Of a stretch of 64,000 bases of DNA, positions 24,054 to 35,600 are shown in pieces. Below the pieces are notes generated by a model that ran no database searches, was not told where the DNA came from, and saw nothing but the letters and a program-made list of their open reading frames with translations. The DNA lies in NCBI GenBank assembly GCA_964019135.1, contig OZ025248.1, positions 12,903,574-12,967,573 of the forward strand, given 5' to 3'. The position numbers and the translations under genes were made by a program. Within the stretch, counting starts at the first letter, position 1, and the number at the start of each line of letters is the position of its first letter. The DNA is from Arenicola marina (Eukaryota > Annelida > Polychaeta > Arenicolidae).

Positions 24054-24585
24054 CGACCGGACCAGAACGGAGGGTCTGCTGGCTGCCTGTGACGTCACTC
24101 GCGGAGTGATATATCGACCGGACCAGAACGGACGATCTGCTGGCTGTCTGTGACGTCACTCGCGGAGTGATACAACGACCGAACCAGAACGGACGGTTGC
24201 CTGTCTGTGACGTCACTCGCAGAGTGATACAACCGGACCAGAACGGACGGTATGCTGGCTGTTTGTGACGTCACTCGCAGCGTGATACAACGCCCGGACC
24301 AGAACGGACGGTCTGCTGGCTGCCTGTGACGTCACACGCGGAGTGATATATCAACCGGACCAGAACGGACGATCTGCTGGCTGTCTGTGACGTCACTCGC
24401 GGAGTGATACAACGACCGGACCAGAACGGACGGTTGGCTGTCTGTGACGTCACTCGCGGAGTGATACAACCGGACCAGAACGGACGGTATGCTGGCTGTT
24501 TGTGACGTCACTCGCAGCGTGATACAACGACCGGACCAGAACGGACGGTCTGGTGGCTGTCTGTGACGTCACTCGCGGAGTGATA
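24054..24585. repeat. About 60-bp minisatellite, 9 copies, each with a CRE palindrome
   Basis: Units of about 54-62 bp contain CCGGACCAGAACGGACG, then GCTGNCTG, then TGACGTCACTCGC and GAGTGATA. All nine carry TGACGTCA. Four-unit blocks with recognisable variants repeat at a 237-bp offset (TGACGTCA at 24090 and 24327), leaving one extra unit. Confidence 0.93.
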
Positions 24586-24599
24586 AATGGCCAAACAGT

Positions 24600-27390
24600 C
24601 AGATATGTTCCTGACTTGGAATTGCTTCTTAGGTCTTCATATGTCCCTTTAAATCATTCAGTTCCGGTTGAATTGATGTTAGTCGCATAAATAACACGTG
24701 TGGCGGGAGTTCTGAGAATTTGTTTGGCTAGACATTGTATGGTTTGCACTACTAATTACCGTCAAATCACTAATTACTACCAATTATCGTTAATAAGAAA
24801 ATTGCACGAACTCAAGATGTCACGTGATACACAACCAGTATTTTGTGTCGCAACGGCAAATATTACCGCGTGAACTAATCTCCTTCGTGTGACTAGTCAT
24901 TGAAATATTCTGTCGGATCAAAACCGACACTAACGGATACAAAAGTGACTACTACATGGCATATTCAGTATCTTTCACAGTTTAAGTCATATGGCATGAC
25001 CCAGGACGTAATCTTACACCCCAACCAGAACGATTAATTATGTAATGATATTTGCGCCTTTTTGTTGCATACTTTATATTTTACATTTACAGCAGTGCAT
25101 AGCGTTTTACATTTACATTTTACATTTACAGCACGTACATAGCGTAGAAGTAGTCATAACACCTGTCTGATGAAGCCAAGCCAAAACGCCGTTTTCATAT
25201 CTATTTTCATTTACACCTAATACCAGTAATAATAGACATGTTGTGGTCATATAGATGCTGTCTAAATTGATGGTGTATGACGAATCTGAACGTGATGATA
25301 GCATAGATTCAGTTTAACACGCGCCACCCGAAATACCTTATTGATCATTGTAATATTTAAACCATTCCGCACGAATAAGCACGTACTAACGCAGCTCATA
25401 CTCATACAAATGAGTTGAGCGAGCGAAGTTGGGGCCGCCGAATCAGGCTATTCGCATGATAAAGGTTGATTATTCGCGGCAGATGGCGCTCTGATGTCAC
25501 GGTAACCGTCTCACCACCCCTACGTATTTTGCATGGCGGGTGTACATATTCACGCCACCAAATTAGTTGCCTTGCCTGCCCCCCCATATCACACTAGCTA
25601 GGTAGGTTAAGAGGGATGAAACCTTATGACAATCAAATATAATTATGACTAAATAAAACAAATACATGGATATGAAAATGCATAGACTCATTTTATATAC
25701 TTTAACACACTACGCTTGTGGTTTGCGTGTTCGGCCATCCGCCATTATACTTTCGCAATCTCTCGTTAGGGCGGCGCTGCGCTCAGAGGAATGACGGAAT
25801 TCTGCTCTTACTAATGATTATTTCACCTTCGTACACTACGTATCTGTATCAATGCCATAACGATCACTATTTCCATATTTTCTCCAAACGAATGAGACAT
25901 ATTTGATAGAAATTTGACTTTAATAAGTTAGGAGATTTAACAACTTGTCAAGAATCTTGATCATGTTCCCTCGCAGGGGCGGATCTAGGAATTTGCCAAG
26001 GGGGGGGGGGTTGCTCTCTGAAAAACTTCCGACCGGGGGGGGGGGCTGCTCTAAAGACTCTGGGGGGGCTTAGACTTGGACTTGAAGAATCCGACTTTAA
26101 CAGTGTATGTGCAGTTTCCGAAGGGGGGGGGAGGGGGTAGCTCTCTGAAGACTTTAACATGTATGACAACATGTATGTTGTATGTTCTGGTTCCCCAGGG
26201 GGGGTTATACAGCCCCCTAACCCCCCCCCCCCCGCTAGATCCACCACTGCCCCGGGCAAGAGCGGTGGTATGGGCCGATGAAGCGAGCCTCACAATTTCG
26301 TCCTAGGCAATCAAACAATGCAAAGAGCAGAAGATATTTGGTCCCCGCCGCTGTCTCATTCATATATTGACTTCGTCCTCACCTAGCAGCGACGGTCGCA
26401 CTGTAGAGAGCCGAAGCTGACCCTGAGAAGTCACGTGACGGTATTCTCGCCCAGGTCGGCATAGCACCGTCGAGGCTTTGATATGGGCGTTTTTGAAGTC
26501 TTCACGCTTCGCCAAAGATATGGAAATCCATTATACAAACACCTTGAAATCAATAGTCATCAATAAAATGTGATCGAATATTTAGTAGGCTAGATTATAG
26601 CGGAAAGCCAAACTTCATAGATCACACGGGGGGAGTGTTTAATGGCAGGGGTAGGTCTGGCATCACCTGACTTCTGAAACATCGGACGGCAGACTCATTT
26701 CCCTCCAATATTCATACAACGATACATTACCATCGGCCTTACAGTTGTCGTGGAATGAACCATGCCATGTCTGCAGCATGGTTCTATACGTGCATTATGT
26801 TATCGTATTATCGCTCTCATATATATGTATAACAGTTCTGTTTCCCGTTTAGAACTACGTTTCATTTACAAGCGTGCTCTGCCTTGGCCGTTGATATTTT
26901 TCCGTTTAAATCTTATTTGTCTTGCACTGTTTCATGTTGCTTCTCATATAATATACATGATGTGCATCGCCTGGTGCTGACGATGAGTGTTATGTATGGC
27001 TACGCTAACGTACGTTCACTGGTACAAATGGTGGCATAGTTGGAAAGTGCTGGGAAAAACGGACTTGTGCAGGTTCAACAATGACGTATTAAATATATAT
27101 CATATTGACCGTAGCTTACGACGACCCAGGCTGAAGTGATTCCCGCGGTATGTAGAGGGTACCCACTGGCGCGCTTCGGCTTCTGACAGAGCTTGCTGTA
27201 CACCCACAGGGTAATTAGAGCAATATTTAGAGGCTTCTCATGCAACCCTTTACGTGCAACACGTGCTCTCGGAGGGACACTGCAGCCCCAGCCAGCAAGA
27301 TCCCAACATCTGTCTGATGACATATATTCATAACCGTTTATAAGCAGCTTTTGAAAAACATCCCGCATCGTTCATTGTTTTTGTTGGAGC
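24600..27390. other. Unassigned DNA with poly(G) tracts
   Basis: Mostly AT-rich to 25900, then several G-runs and a C13 run (25990-26235). A CTCF-like motif lies at 25476-25490. A minus-strand open frame at 27075-27368 (97 codons) is not low-complexity but matches nothing I know and lacks clear splice sites. Confidence 0.45.
25476..25490 (+). promoter_or_regulatory. CTCF-like motif
   Basis: GCGGCAGATGGCGCT fits the CTCF core YAGRKGGCRC in the same orientation as the other candidates. Motif match only. Confidence 0.3.
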
Positions 27391-28443
27391 AGCCATACAT
27401 ACCGGCCATACATACCGGCCATACATACCGGCCATACATACCGGCCATACATACCGACCATACATACCAGCCATACATACCGGCCATACATACCGGCCAT
27501 ACATACCGGCCATACGTACCGGCCATACCTACCGGCCATACATACCGGCCATACATACCGGCCATACATACCGGCCATACATACCAGCCATATATACCGG
27601 CCATACATACCGGCCATACATACCAGCCATACATACCGGCCATACATACCGGCCATACATACCGGCCATACATACCGGCCATACATGCCGGCCATACATA
27701 CCGGCCATACATACCGGCCATACATACCGGCCATACATACCGGCCATACATACCAGCCATACATACCGGCCATACATCATACATACCGACCATACATACC
27801 GGCCATACATACCGGCCATACATACCAGCCATACATACCGGCCATACTTACCGGCCATACATTATACATACCGACCATACATACCATACATACCGGCCAT
27901 ACATACCAGCCATACATACCGGCCATACATCATACATACCGGCCATACTTAACGGCCATACATCATGCATACCGACCATACATACCAGCCATACATACCG
28001 GCCATACATACCGGCCATACATACCAGCCATACATACCGGCCATACATACCGGCCATACATCATACATACCGACCATACATACCAGCCATACATACCGGC
28101 CATACATACCGGCCATACATACCAGCCATACATACCGGCCATACTTACCGGCCATACATCATACATACCGACCATACATACCATACATACCGGCCATACA
28201 TACCAGCCATACATACCGGCCATACATCATACATACCGGCCATACTTAACGGCCATACATCATGCATACCGACCATACATACCAGCCATACATACCGGCC
28301 ATACATACCGGCCATACATACCGGCCATACATACCAGCCATACATACCGGCCATACATACCGGCCATACATCATACATACCGACCATACATACCAGCCAT
28401 ACATACCGACCATACATACCAGCCATACATACCGGCCATACAC
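27391..28443. repeat. 13-bp minisatellite, about 81 copies
   Basis: Tandem CCGGCCATACATA units over 1053 bp, with G-to-A variants (CCAGCC, CCGACC) and occasional short ATCAT inserts. Because 3 x 13 bp equals 13 codons and no unit contains a stop, long frames stay open on both strands (for example HTGHTYRPYIPAI and GMYGRYVWPVCMA). These are artefacts. A segment with the markers CTTAACGG and ATCATGC is duplicated 297 bp apart (27949 and 28246). Confidence 0.97.
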
Positions 28444-28815
28444 ACCAGCGATAACCGGTATCGCCGCGACAGGCAGACAATTATGAGGAAGTTTGTTGTA
28501 GTCGCAATAATACAGTGTTTGATTCTATACATGTTCCCACCCCCCCCCCCCCGTTAATTGTGTTGTAAAGTGTTCCCGTAACATGGGCGAATATCATTAT
28601 AGGTGTGATGTATTGATAAGCTGGGGAGGAGGGGGGGGGGGGGCGTGCGGTGTGCCTCTATCGAAACCCGCAGCCGCCCGGCACTCCATGCCAGGCAGAC
28701 AACAATTAATAAATAATCGCGGCGCCGCCACAGCGGTCATTCTGCTTTCCCTGTAGCCGCCGCCTTTAAATCTAGCGGGGTAGAGGTATCGGCAATCTGT
28801 TGTGTGATGAACGTG
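28444..28815. other. Short spacer with poly(C) and poly(G) runs
   Basis: Contains a C-run at about 28539-28552 and a G13 run at 28631-28643. Nothing else is recognised. Confidence 0.5.
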
Positions 28816-29150
28816 TCATTCACGCTGTCGGCTGCCCGACGTACTGACACAAACACAGATTTTCCCGCGCTTGCCGTCATCTAGCAGACGACAATTGACA
28901 TCGAAGCGCACCGGTGACGGCGGGACGGAGCACTCTCTGGGGAGCTCACCGACTGGGGACTCGCTCTGCACTAAGCCGAGTGCACTCACTACCGGCAGGC
29001 CACGGTCTCGCTGCCAGTTAATGCTTCCATCCACTCCCATCGCTACGAGGTGGGGCGTTAGGTGTCTGACGGCCAAAGGAATAGTAAGACTAAGAGCGAC
29101 ATGGGACAAATTATAGTTGTGAAATTGTACGTTGTTCCTGCAAAGGACAT
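28816..29150 (-). CDS. Candidate terminal exon, product unknown
   Basis: A minus-strand open frame ends at 28816 and is preceded by an acceptor-like TGTCCTTTGCAG ending near 29139. The peptide downstream of it (about 108 residues, including LVAMGVDGSINWQRDRG and RFDVNCRLLDDGKRG) is not repetitive. The frame continues open upstream of the acceptor to 29229. There is no family I recognise. The opposite strand is also partly open. Weak call. Confidence 0.25.
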
Positions 29151-29445
29151 CTAGGACACCAGCTGCCATCATTACAAAAATGCAATTTTGTATTGCTATA
29201 TCTACGTCGGTAAGATTGTGAAGTCGCACGCGATTCTTGCGAAGAACTAATAGGATAAACTGAGACAGTAGCCAGCATTAAACAAATGCAACTGTGGTTA
29301 CTGATCCAACGGTGACAGACACGTAATCGATGAGACTGTCACAAATCGGTCTTCACACAGGATTCACGGACGTTACGTTCAGTTGAACAGACAGAGAGGA
29401 TAGTTCTCGGGGCTTGGCTGACCGACAACTGACAGGCAGTTCACA

Positions 29446-29604
29446 ATGGCAATACAGACGCTCTACCTGCAGCTTAACAGGGGTCGGTCTGAGCCCCTGA
29501 TGGGGCCGGGGCGGCGCCTGGGCGCCCCAGTGCCGCTGCAGGAGTGCCACCCCCCCTCTCTGCACGAGTATACCGGGCCGGGACACCACGGACCGTCCTG
29601 CCAG
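29446..29604 (+). CDS. Candidate first coding exon, product unknown
   Basis: An ATG with strong Kozak context (A at -3, G at +4) opens exactly 53 codons. They end at a phase-0 donor, CCAG|GTGGGT (GT at 29605). The segment is GC-rich relative to its surroundings. The peptide begins MAIQTLYLQLNRGRSEP and contains GPGRRLGAPVPLQECHPP. Upstream 29340-29445 would be the 5' UTR, with no TATA box visible. I cannot name the protein or locate a second exon. It remains a prediction from start and splice context. Confidence 0.42.
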
Positions 29605-29605
29605 G

Positions 29606-32350
29606 TGGGTAGTGACCCCCCTCCTCTCCCCTCCCCTCATTGCCCTCAATTCCGCCCTCCTCTCGCCTCCCACCTCTCGCCTATAGTGCACTGTGTGAGC
29701 AGGTCATCCCTGGCACGCATTTGTCAGTCGGACACTCAAGTTTGTTCCCGCGTTGGCTGGTTGAGTAGACTTCCAATATTTTGTCATATATATATATTTA
29801 TATTAATGCAACTACCACACTCAAGGCCAAGGTCGAGGTCAAGGTCAGGGTGTTGTTTAACGGACAGCACCCGGTGGAAACATTAGAAAAAAAACCTGTC
29901 TGGGTCCTGCTTCCTGCAGTGTCTGTGCTATAAGAAAGTGCCTATAAGAAACAACCGTTGTACCAAGGAAATGCCTGCCTCTGGGCAGTGTACATGGTGT
30001 GACAGATGCCATTATATAGGGGTATAGAGGTGCCATTACATACCCAAACCCTAACTCTGCCATGTAGAGTCCGGAAATATGCCAGCTACGTATGCCATCA
30101 AAGCAAATACATAATTATTGTCTTAAGGTAATTAAGCTAAACACAGACCCTCTGGGTGAGAAAAGACACCCTGATGTACAATATTGATAATACAATGCAC
30201 AATGTCCCACTATATTTACCATTCACATATATATGACAGCCTCCACCCCCTCCAACTCCTCCCTGGCTCTGGGATGCTGCCGCAATAACATTCTTTAACT
30301 TGAGAACATTAATCTACCCATAAGAGTGAAATCGGCAACGGATGTGGCGTCTGGGAAATCAACTCACTTAATCGATAAGCTATTAATCCTCTACCCATGC
30401 CGGCTAGGACACTGTCTCGGCCTCCGACTTGCGACATGGTTTCTGTCTGAGTCTGCCACACGAGTCGGCATCGCCGGGGGCGGCGTGGACCGACCTGTTC
30501 ACAGTCATCAGACCCGGGCAGCCCTCACCGGTTCGATACCCGTTTTGTGCCCGATTTTCCCGGATGCGGGTTTTCTGTAAATAATCGATTTGTCCTATTT
30601 TTTTTCAACGACGCGCCGTGTCTCGGCCATGTCTGGTACATGCGAGGGTGGGAAAAAGATTTACGTAAACATAACGGTTTTGATGATGATTTTTCTAGTT
30701 GGTTTTTAATAATATTGCGCATAGCAAAAACGCCAGCAATCTGATCTATTTCGCGTTCAATTCCTGTTGCTACGCGACCGCCCGGTGCACCTAGATAGTT
30801 TATGTATATGAACGGCGAAACCTACCACCGGGTAGTTGGATAAGGGATACAAAATGAGTAAATGAGTGTTAATAACAGAAACCAAGACATCATCAACGAT
30901 TATATATTGTCGGGATAAACAAATTGGACGCGTAATATATTTCAAATTATAGATATACATGGACCTGATCAACTATGTTCTATATATAGCTGTTGGGGGG
31001 CAAAACTCAGAGACAGGCCCTGTTAGATTGTATTATGTATGCCTTGTTTCCTACTTTCAACGCATGCCTACTTTGTTATTGGTCGAGCGAGATGCTCAGT
31101 TGCACCCACACACTCTGTGGTCTGATCTAGTAAACCACTTAAAGCTATTCGAGCGGCTTTTCCCCGCCCGAACCAGAGACATAGACTTGGGTGCAGATGG
31201 AGTTCTAACCACGCATCCGGCCGCTTGGGCTGACCTAGCATAGCACACTCGACAATAGCCTCATGGGGCGACCCCTCAACGTTTATTTTGATTGAATAAA
31301 ATTTGTTTTAGTTGTTGCGAAACGCGAGGCTATGGACGTTTCCACGACGCGAGGCTGCAGTTGACTAGGGTCGAATATTTTAGCTGTGATGTAGATTTGT
31401 TTTCGATAGACCGCATCCCCGGCAAGGAGGGGGTTAGGGTGGACCGGCGATCAATGGATTAATGGGAAATTTAAAAGAACCCGACTTAGTGCATGGGCAC
31501 CTAACAGAATTACAGGTACGTGAGCGCACATCCACACCCACAATTACCTGACCGGTGAGCTCAGCGCATGCGCCTGGAAGCCCTCTGTCCGCGGTAATTG
31601 CAACTATTGTTTGAGCGCTGGCTCAATCCAAAATGGACCCCAAAAGTATAACTTTTAACGTATATTCTTTTATTATATCTGCCAAATGCATTAGTGAGCT
31701 TGTTTCTTTGAGTTCGCAGATAGGCTGCGTTTTGGGCTGCGGTAAATGGTAATGTTGCGTGCTCCATGGATTGCTCAAAATTCAGATAAAGTTCGTGACA
31801 GGTTCACATGATGATGAAATTACGTTAGGTCAGGAAATCCGGTTTTCTCCTAATTCGTGCTTCGATTGCCTTTTCGGTGTCACAAGGTCTCATTTTATTT
31901 GAATGCGTTATTGACAAATACAGTTAACATCGTTCAAGCTGTCTTGAAATTGGCGTAAAGTCGTCACCATATTCAGACTCTATGGATTTGGTTACATCAA
32001 CAGTGCCACGTACATTGTTTTACCATTAAAAATGGCAATACCAGAAAGGGACTGTGCACGGGCCTTGCCTCTGTCTCATCAGTATAGTCCTTCCAATTTC
32101 ACAATTTAAAAATCTTGAAAATGCACAGCGAGTGTGTTTAATCCTATTATGGACGCAGTGTTTCTTAACCACGAGGGACGTCAAAATTGATTTTAGAGGT
32201 CACGCGTTCGTTTGTCAAAGGTCAAGTGTTAATATCGCTGCGTGTGGAACAGTTTCTTCGCGTGTTAATATGCCGCTAGAGGGCGCGTCAACTTGAGATT
32301 ACCCAGGGGAACTGGGGGCCAATCCAACAAATAGCGTGCACCGCACTCAG
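29606..32350. other. Unassigned DNA downstream of the candidate exon
   Basis: Contains nuclear-receptor-like half-sites (AGGTCGAGGTCAAGGTCA, about 29830-29848), a TA-rich tract near 29790, and a B-box-like GGTTCGATACC at 30530-30540 without a convincing A box. No exon is supported. Confidence 0.4.
32271..32286 (+). promoter_or_regulatory. CTCF-like motif
   Basis: TGCCGCTAGAGGGCGC closely fits the CTCF core, including the AGAGGGCGC centre. It lies about 320 bp before the 40-bp array. Confidence 0.4.
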
Positions 32351-32353
32351 CTA

Positions 32354-32610
32354 TCACGTGGTACTGCGGTGCATGATGGGAAGGTGAGGACTTGCCACTC
32401 GTTGGGGTTGAACATGGCAGGGGGTGGGGGGTGGGGAAGGGGGTGTCAGGGGTGAGACCCATGGGGATGAAGGATTGATGGGGGTGGCTAGGGTGGGCGC
32501 AGTAGGTGCGGCCTGAGAGGGTGTGGTGCTATATTGGGCGGCAGGATTGCTGGGTGATAGGGTGTTGGATGTTGTAGGCATACATGTGGTGATATGGTGG
32601 GATACAAGCG
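32354..32610. other. G-rich leader to the 40-bp array
   Basis: Non-repetitive, G-rich plus strand (GGGGGTGGGGGGTGGGG and similar) that merges into the minisatellite. Pro-rich minus-strand frames are composition artefacts. Confidence 0.6.
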
Positions 32611-35600
32611 GTGTGAGGGACAGGTGGGGTACGTAGGGCTGGGGTTAGTGGTGTTAGGGACAGGTGGGGTACGTAGGGCTGGGGTTAGTGGTGTGAGGGA
32701 CAGGTGGGGTACGTAGGGCTGGGGTTAGTGGTGTGAGGGACAGGTGGGGTACGTAGGGCTGGGGTTAGTGGTGTGAGGGACAGGTGGGGTACGTAGGGCT
32801 GGGGTTAGTGGTGTGAGGGACAGGTGGTGTACGTGGAGCTGGGGTTAGTGGTGTAAGGGACAGGTGGGGTACGTAGGGCTGGGGTTAGTGGTGTGGGGGA
32901 CAGGTGGGGTACGTAAGGCTGGGGTTAGTGGTGCGAGGGACAGGTGGGGTACGTACGGCTGGGGTTAGTGGTGTGAGGGACAGGTGGGGTACGTAGGGCT
33001 GGGGTTAGTGGTGTGAGGGACAGGTGGGGTACGTGGAGCTGGGGTTAGTGGTGTGAGGGACAGGTGGGGTACGTAGGGCTGGGGTTAGTGGTGTGAGGGA
33101 CAGGTGGGGTACGTAGAGCTGGGGTTAGTGGTGTGAGGGACAGGTGGGGTACGTAGGGCTGGGGTTAGTGGTGTGAGGGACAGGTGGGGTACGTAAGGCT
33201 GGGGTTAGGGGTGTGAGGGACAGGTGGGGCACGTAGGGCTGAGGTTAGTGGTGTGAGGGACAGGTGAGGTACGTAGGGCTGGGGTTAGTGGTGTGAGGGA
33301 CAGGTGGGGTACGTAGGGCTGGGGTTAGTGGTGTGAGGGACAGGTGGGGTACGTAGGGCTGGGGTTAGTGGTGTGGGGGACAGGTGGGGTACGTAAGGCT
33401 GGGGTTAGTGGTGCGAGGGACAGGTGGGGTACGTACGGCTGGGGTTAGTGGTGTGAGGGACAGGTGGGGTACGTAGGGCTGGGGTTAGTGGTGTGAGGGA
33501 CAGGTGGGGTACGTACGGCTGGGGTTAGTGGTGTGAGGGACAGGTGGGGTACGTAGGGCTGGGGTTAGTGGTGTGAGGGACAGGTGGGGTACGTGGAGCT
33601 GGGGTTAGTGGTGTGAGGGACAGGTGGGGTACGTAGGGCTGGGGTTAGTGGTGTGAGGGACAGGTGGGGTACGTAGAGCTGGGGTTAGTGGTGTGAGGGA
33701 CAGGTGGGGTACGTACGGCTGGGGTTAGTGGTGTGAGGGACAGGTGGGGTACGTAGAGCTGGGGTTAGTGGTGTGAGGGACAGGTGGGGTACGTAGGGCT
33801 GGGGTTAGTGGTGTGAGGGACAGGTGGGGTACGTAAGGCTGGGGTTAGGGGTGTGAGGGACAGGTGGGGCACGTAGGGCTGAGGTTAGTGGTGTGAGGGA
33901 CAGGTGAGGTACGTAGGGCTGGGGTTAGTGGTGTGAGGGACAGGTGGGGTACGTAGGGCTGGGGTTAGTGGTGTGAGGGACAGGTGGGGTACGTAGGGCT
34001 GGGGTTAGTGGTGTGAGGGACAGGTGGGGTACGTAGGGCTGGGGTTAGTGGTGTGAGGGACAGGTGGGGTACGTAGGGCTGGGGTTAGTGGTGTGAGGGA
34101 CAGGTGGGGTACGTAGGGCTGGGGTTAGTGGTGCGAGGGACAGGTGGGGTACGTAGGGCTGAGGTTAGTGGTGTGAGGGACAGGTGGGGTACTAAGGGCT
34201 GGGGTTAGTGGTGTGAGGGACAGGTGGGGTACGTACGGCTGGGGTTAGTGGTGTGAGGGACAGGTGGGGTACGTAGGGCTGAGGTTAGTGGTGTGGGGGA
34301 CAGGTGGGGTACGTAGGGCTGGGGTTAGTGGTGTGAGGGACAGGTGGGGTACGTAGGGCTGGGGTTAGTGGTGTGAGGGACAGGTGGGGTACCTAGGGCT
34401 GGGGTTAGTGGTGTGAGGGACAGGTGGGGTACGTAGGGCTGGGGTTAGTGGTGTGAGGGACAGGTGGGGTACGTAGGGCTGGGGTTAGTGGTGTGAGGGA
34501 CAGGTGGGGTACGTGGAGCTGGGGTTAGTGGTGTGAGGGACAGGTGGGGTACGTAGGGCTGGGGTTAGTGGTGTGAGGGACAGGTGGGGTACGTAGGGCT
34601 GGGGTTAGTGGTGTGAGGGACAGGTGGGGTACGTAGGGCTGGGGTTAGTGGTGTGAGGGACAGGTGGGGTACGTAGGGCTGGGGTTAGTGGTGTGAGGGA
34701 CAGGTGGGGTACGTAGGGCTGGGGTTAGTGGTGTGAGGGACAGGTGGGGTACGTAGGGCTGGAGTTAGTGGTGTGAGGGACAGGTGGGGTACGTAGGGCT
34801 GGGGTTAGTGGTGTGAGGGACAGGTGGGGTACGTAGGGCTGGGGTTAGTGGTGTGAGGGACAGGTGGGGTACGTAGGGCTGGGGTTAGTGGTGTGAGGGA
34901 CAGGTGGGGTACGTAGGGCTGGGGTTAGTGGTGTGGGGGACAGGTGGGGTACGTAGGGCTGGGGTTAGTGGTGTGAGGGACAGGTGGGGTACGTAGGGCT
35001 GGGATTAGTAGTGTGAGGGACAGGTGGGGTACGTAGAGCTGGGGTTAGTGGTGTGAGGGACAGGTGGGGTACGTAGGGCTGGGGTTAGTGGTGTGAGGGA
35101 CAGGTGGGGTACGTAGGGCTGGGGTTAGTGGTGTGAGGGACAGGTGGGGTACGTAGGGCTGGAGTTAGTGGTGTGAGGGACAGGTGGGGTACGTAGGGCT
35201 GGGGTTAGTGGTGTGAGGGACAGGTGGGGTACGTAGGGCTGGGGTTAGTGGTGTGAGGGACAGGTGGGGTACGTAGGGCTGGGGTTGGTGGTGTGAGAGA
35301 CAGGTGGGGTACGTAGGGCTGGGGTTAGTGGTGTGAGGGACAGGTGGGGTACATAGGGCTGGGGCTAGTGGTGTGAGGGACAGATGGGGTACGTAGGGCT
35401 GGGGTTAGTGGTGTGAGGGACAGGTGGGGTACGTAGGGCTGGGGTTAGTGGTGTGAGGGACAGGTGGGGTACGTAGGGCTGGGGTTAGGGGTGTGAGGGA
35501 CAGGTGGGGTACGTAGGGCTGGGGTTAGTGGTGTGAGGGACAGGTGGGGTACGTAGGGCTGGGGTTAGTGGTGTGAGGGACAGGTGGGGTACATAGGGCT

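Noticed and set aside
27351..28557. Long open frames on both strands (up to 367 codons)
   Set aside because: By-products of a stop-free 13-bp repeat.
30400..30560. tRNA/SINE-like B box GGTTCGATACC at 30530
   Set aside because: No A box at the right distance and no recognisable SINE body or tail.
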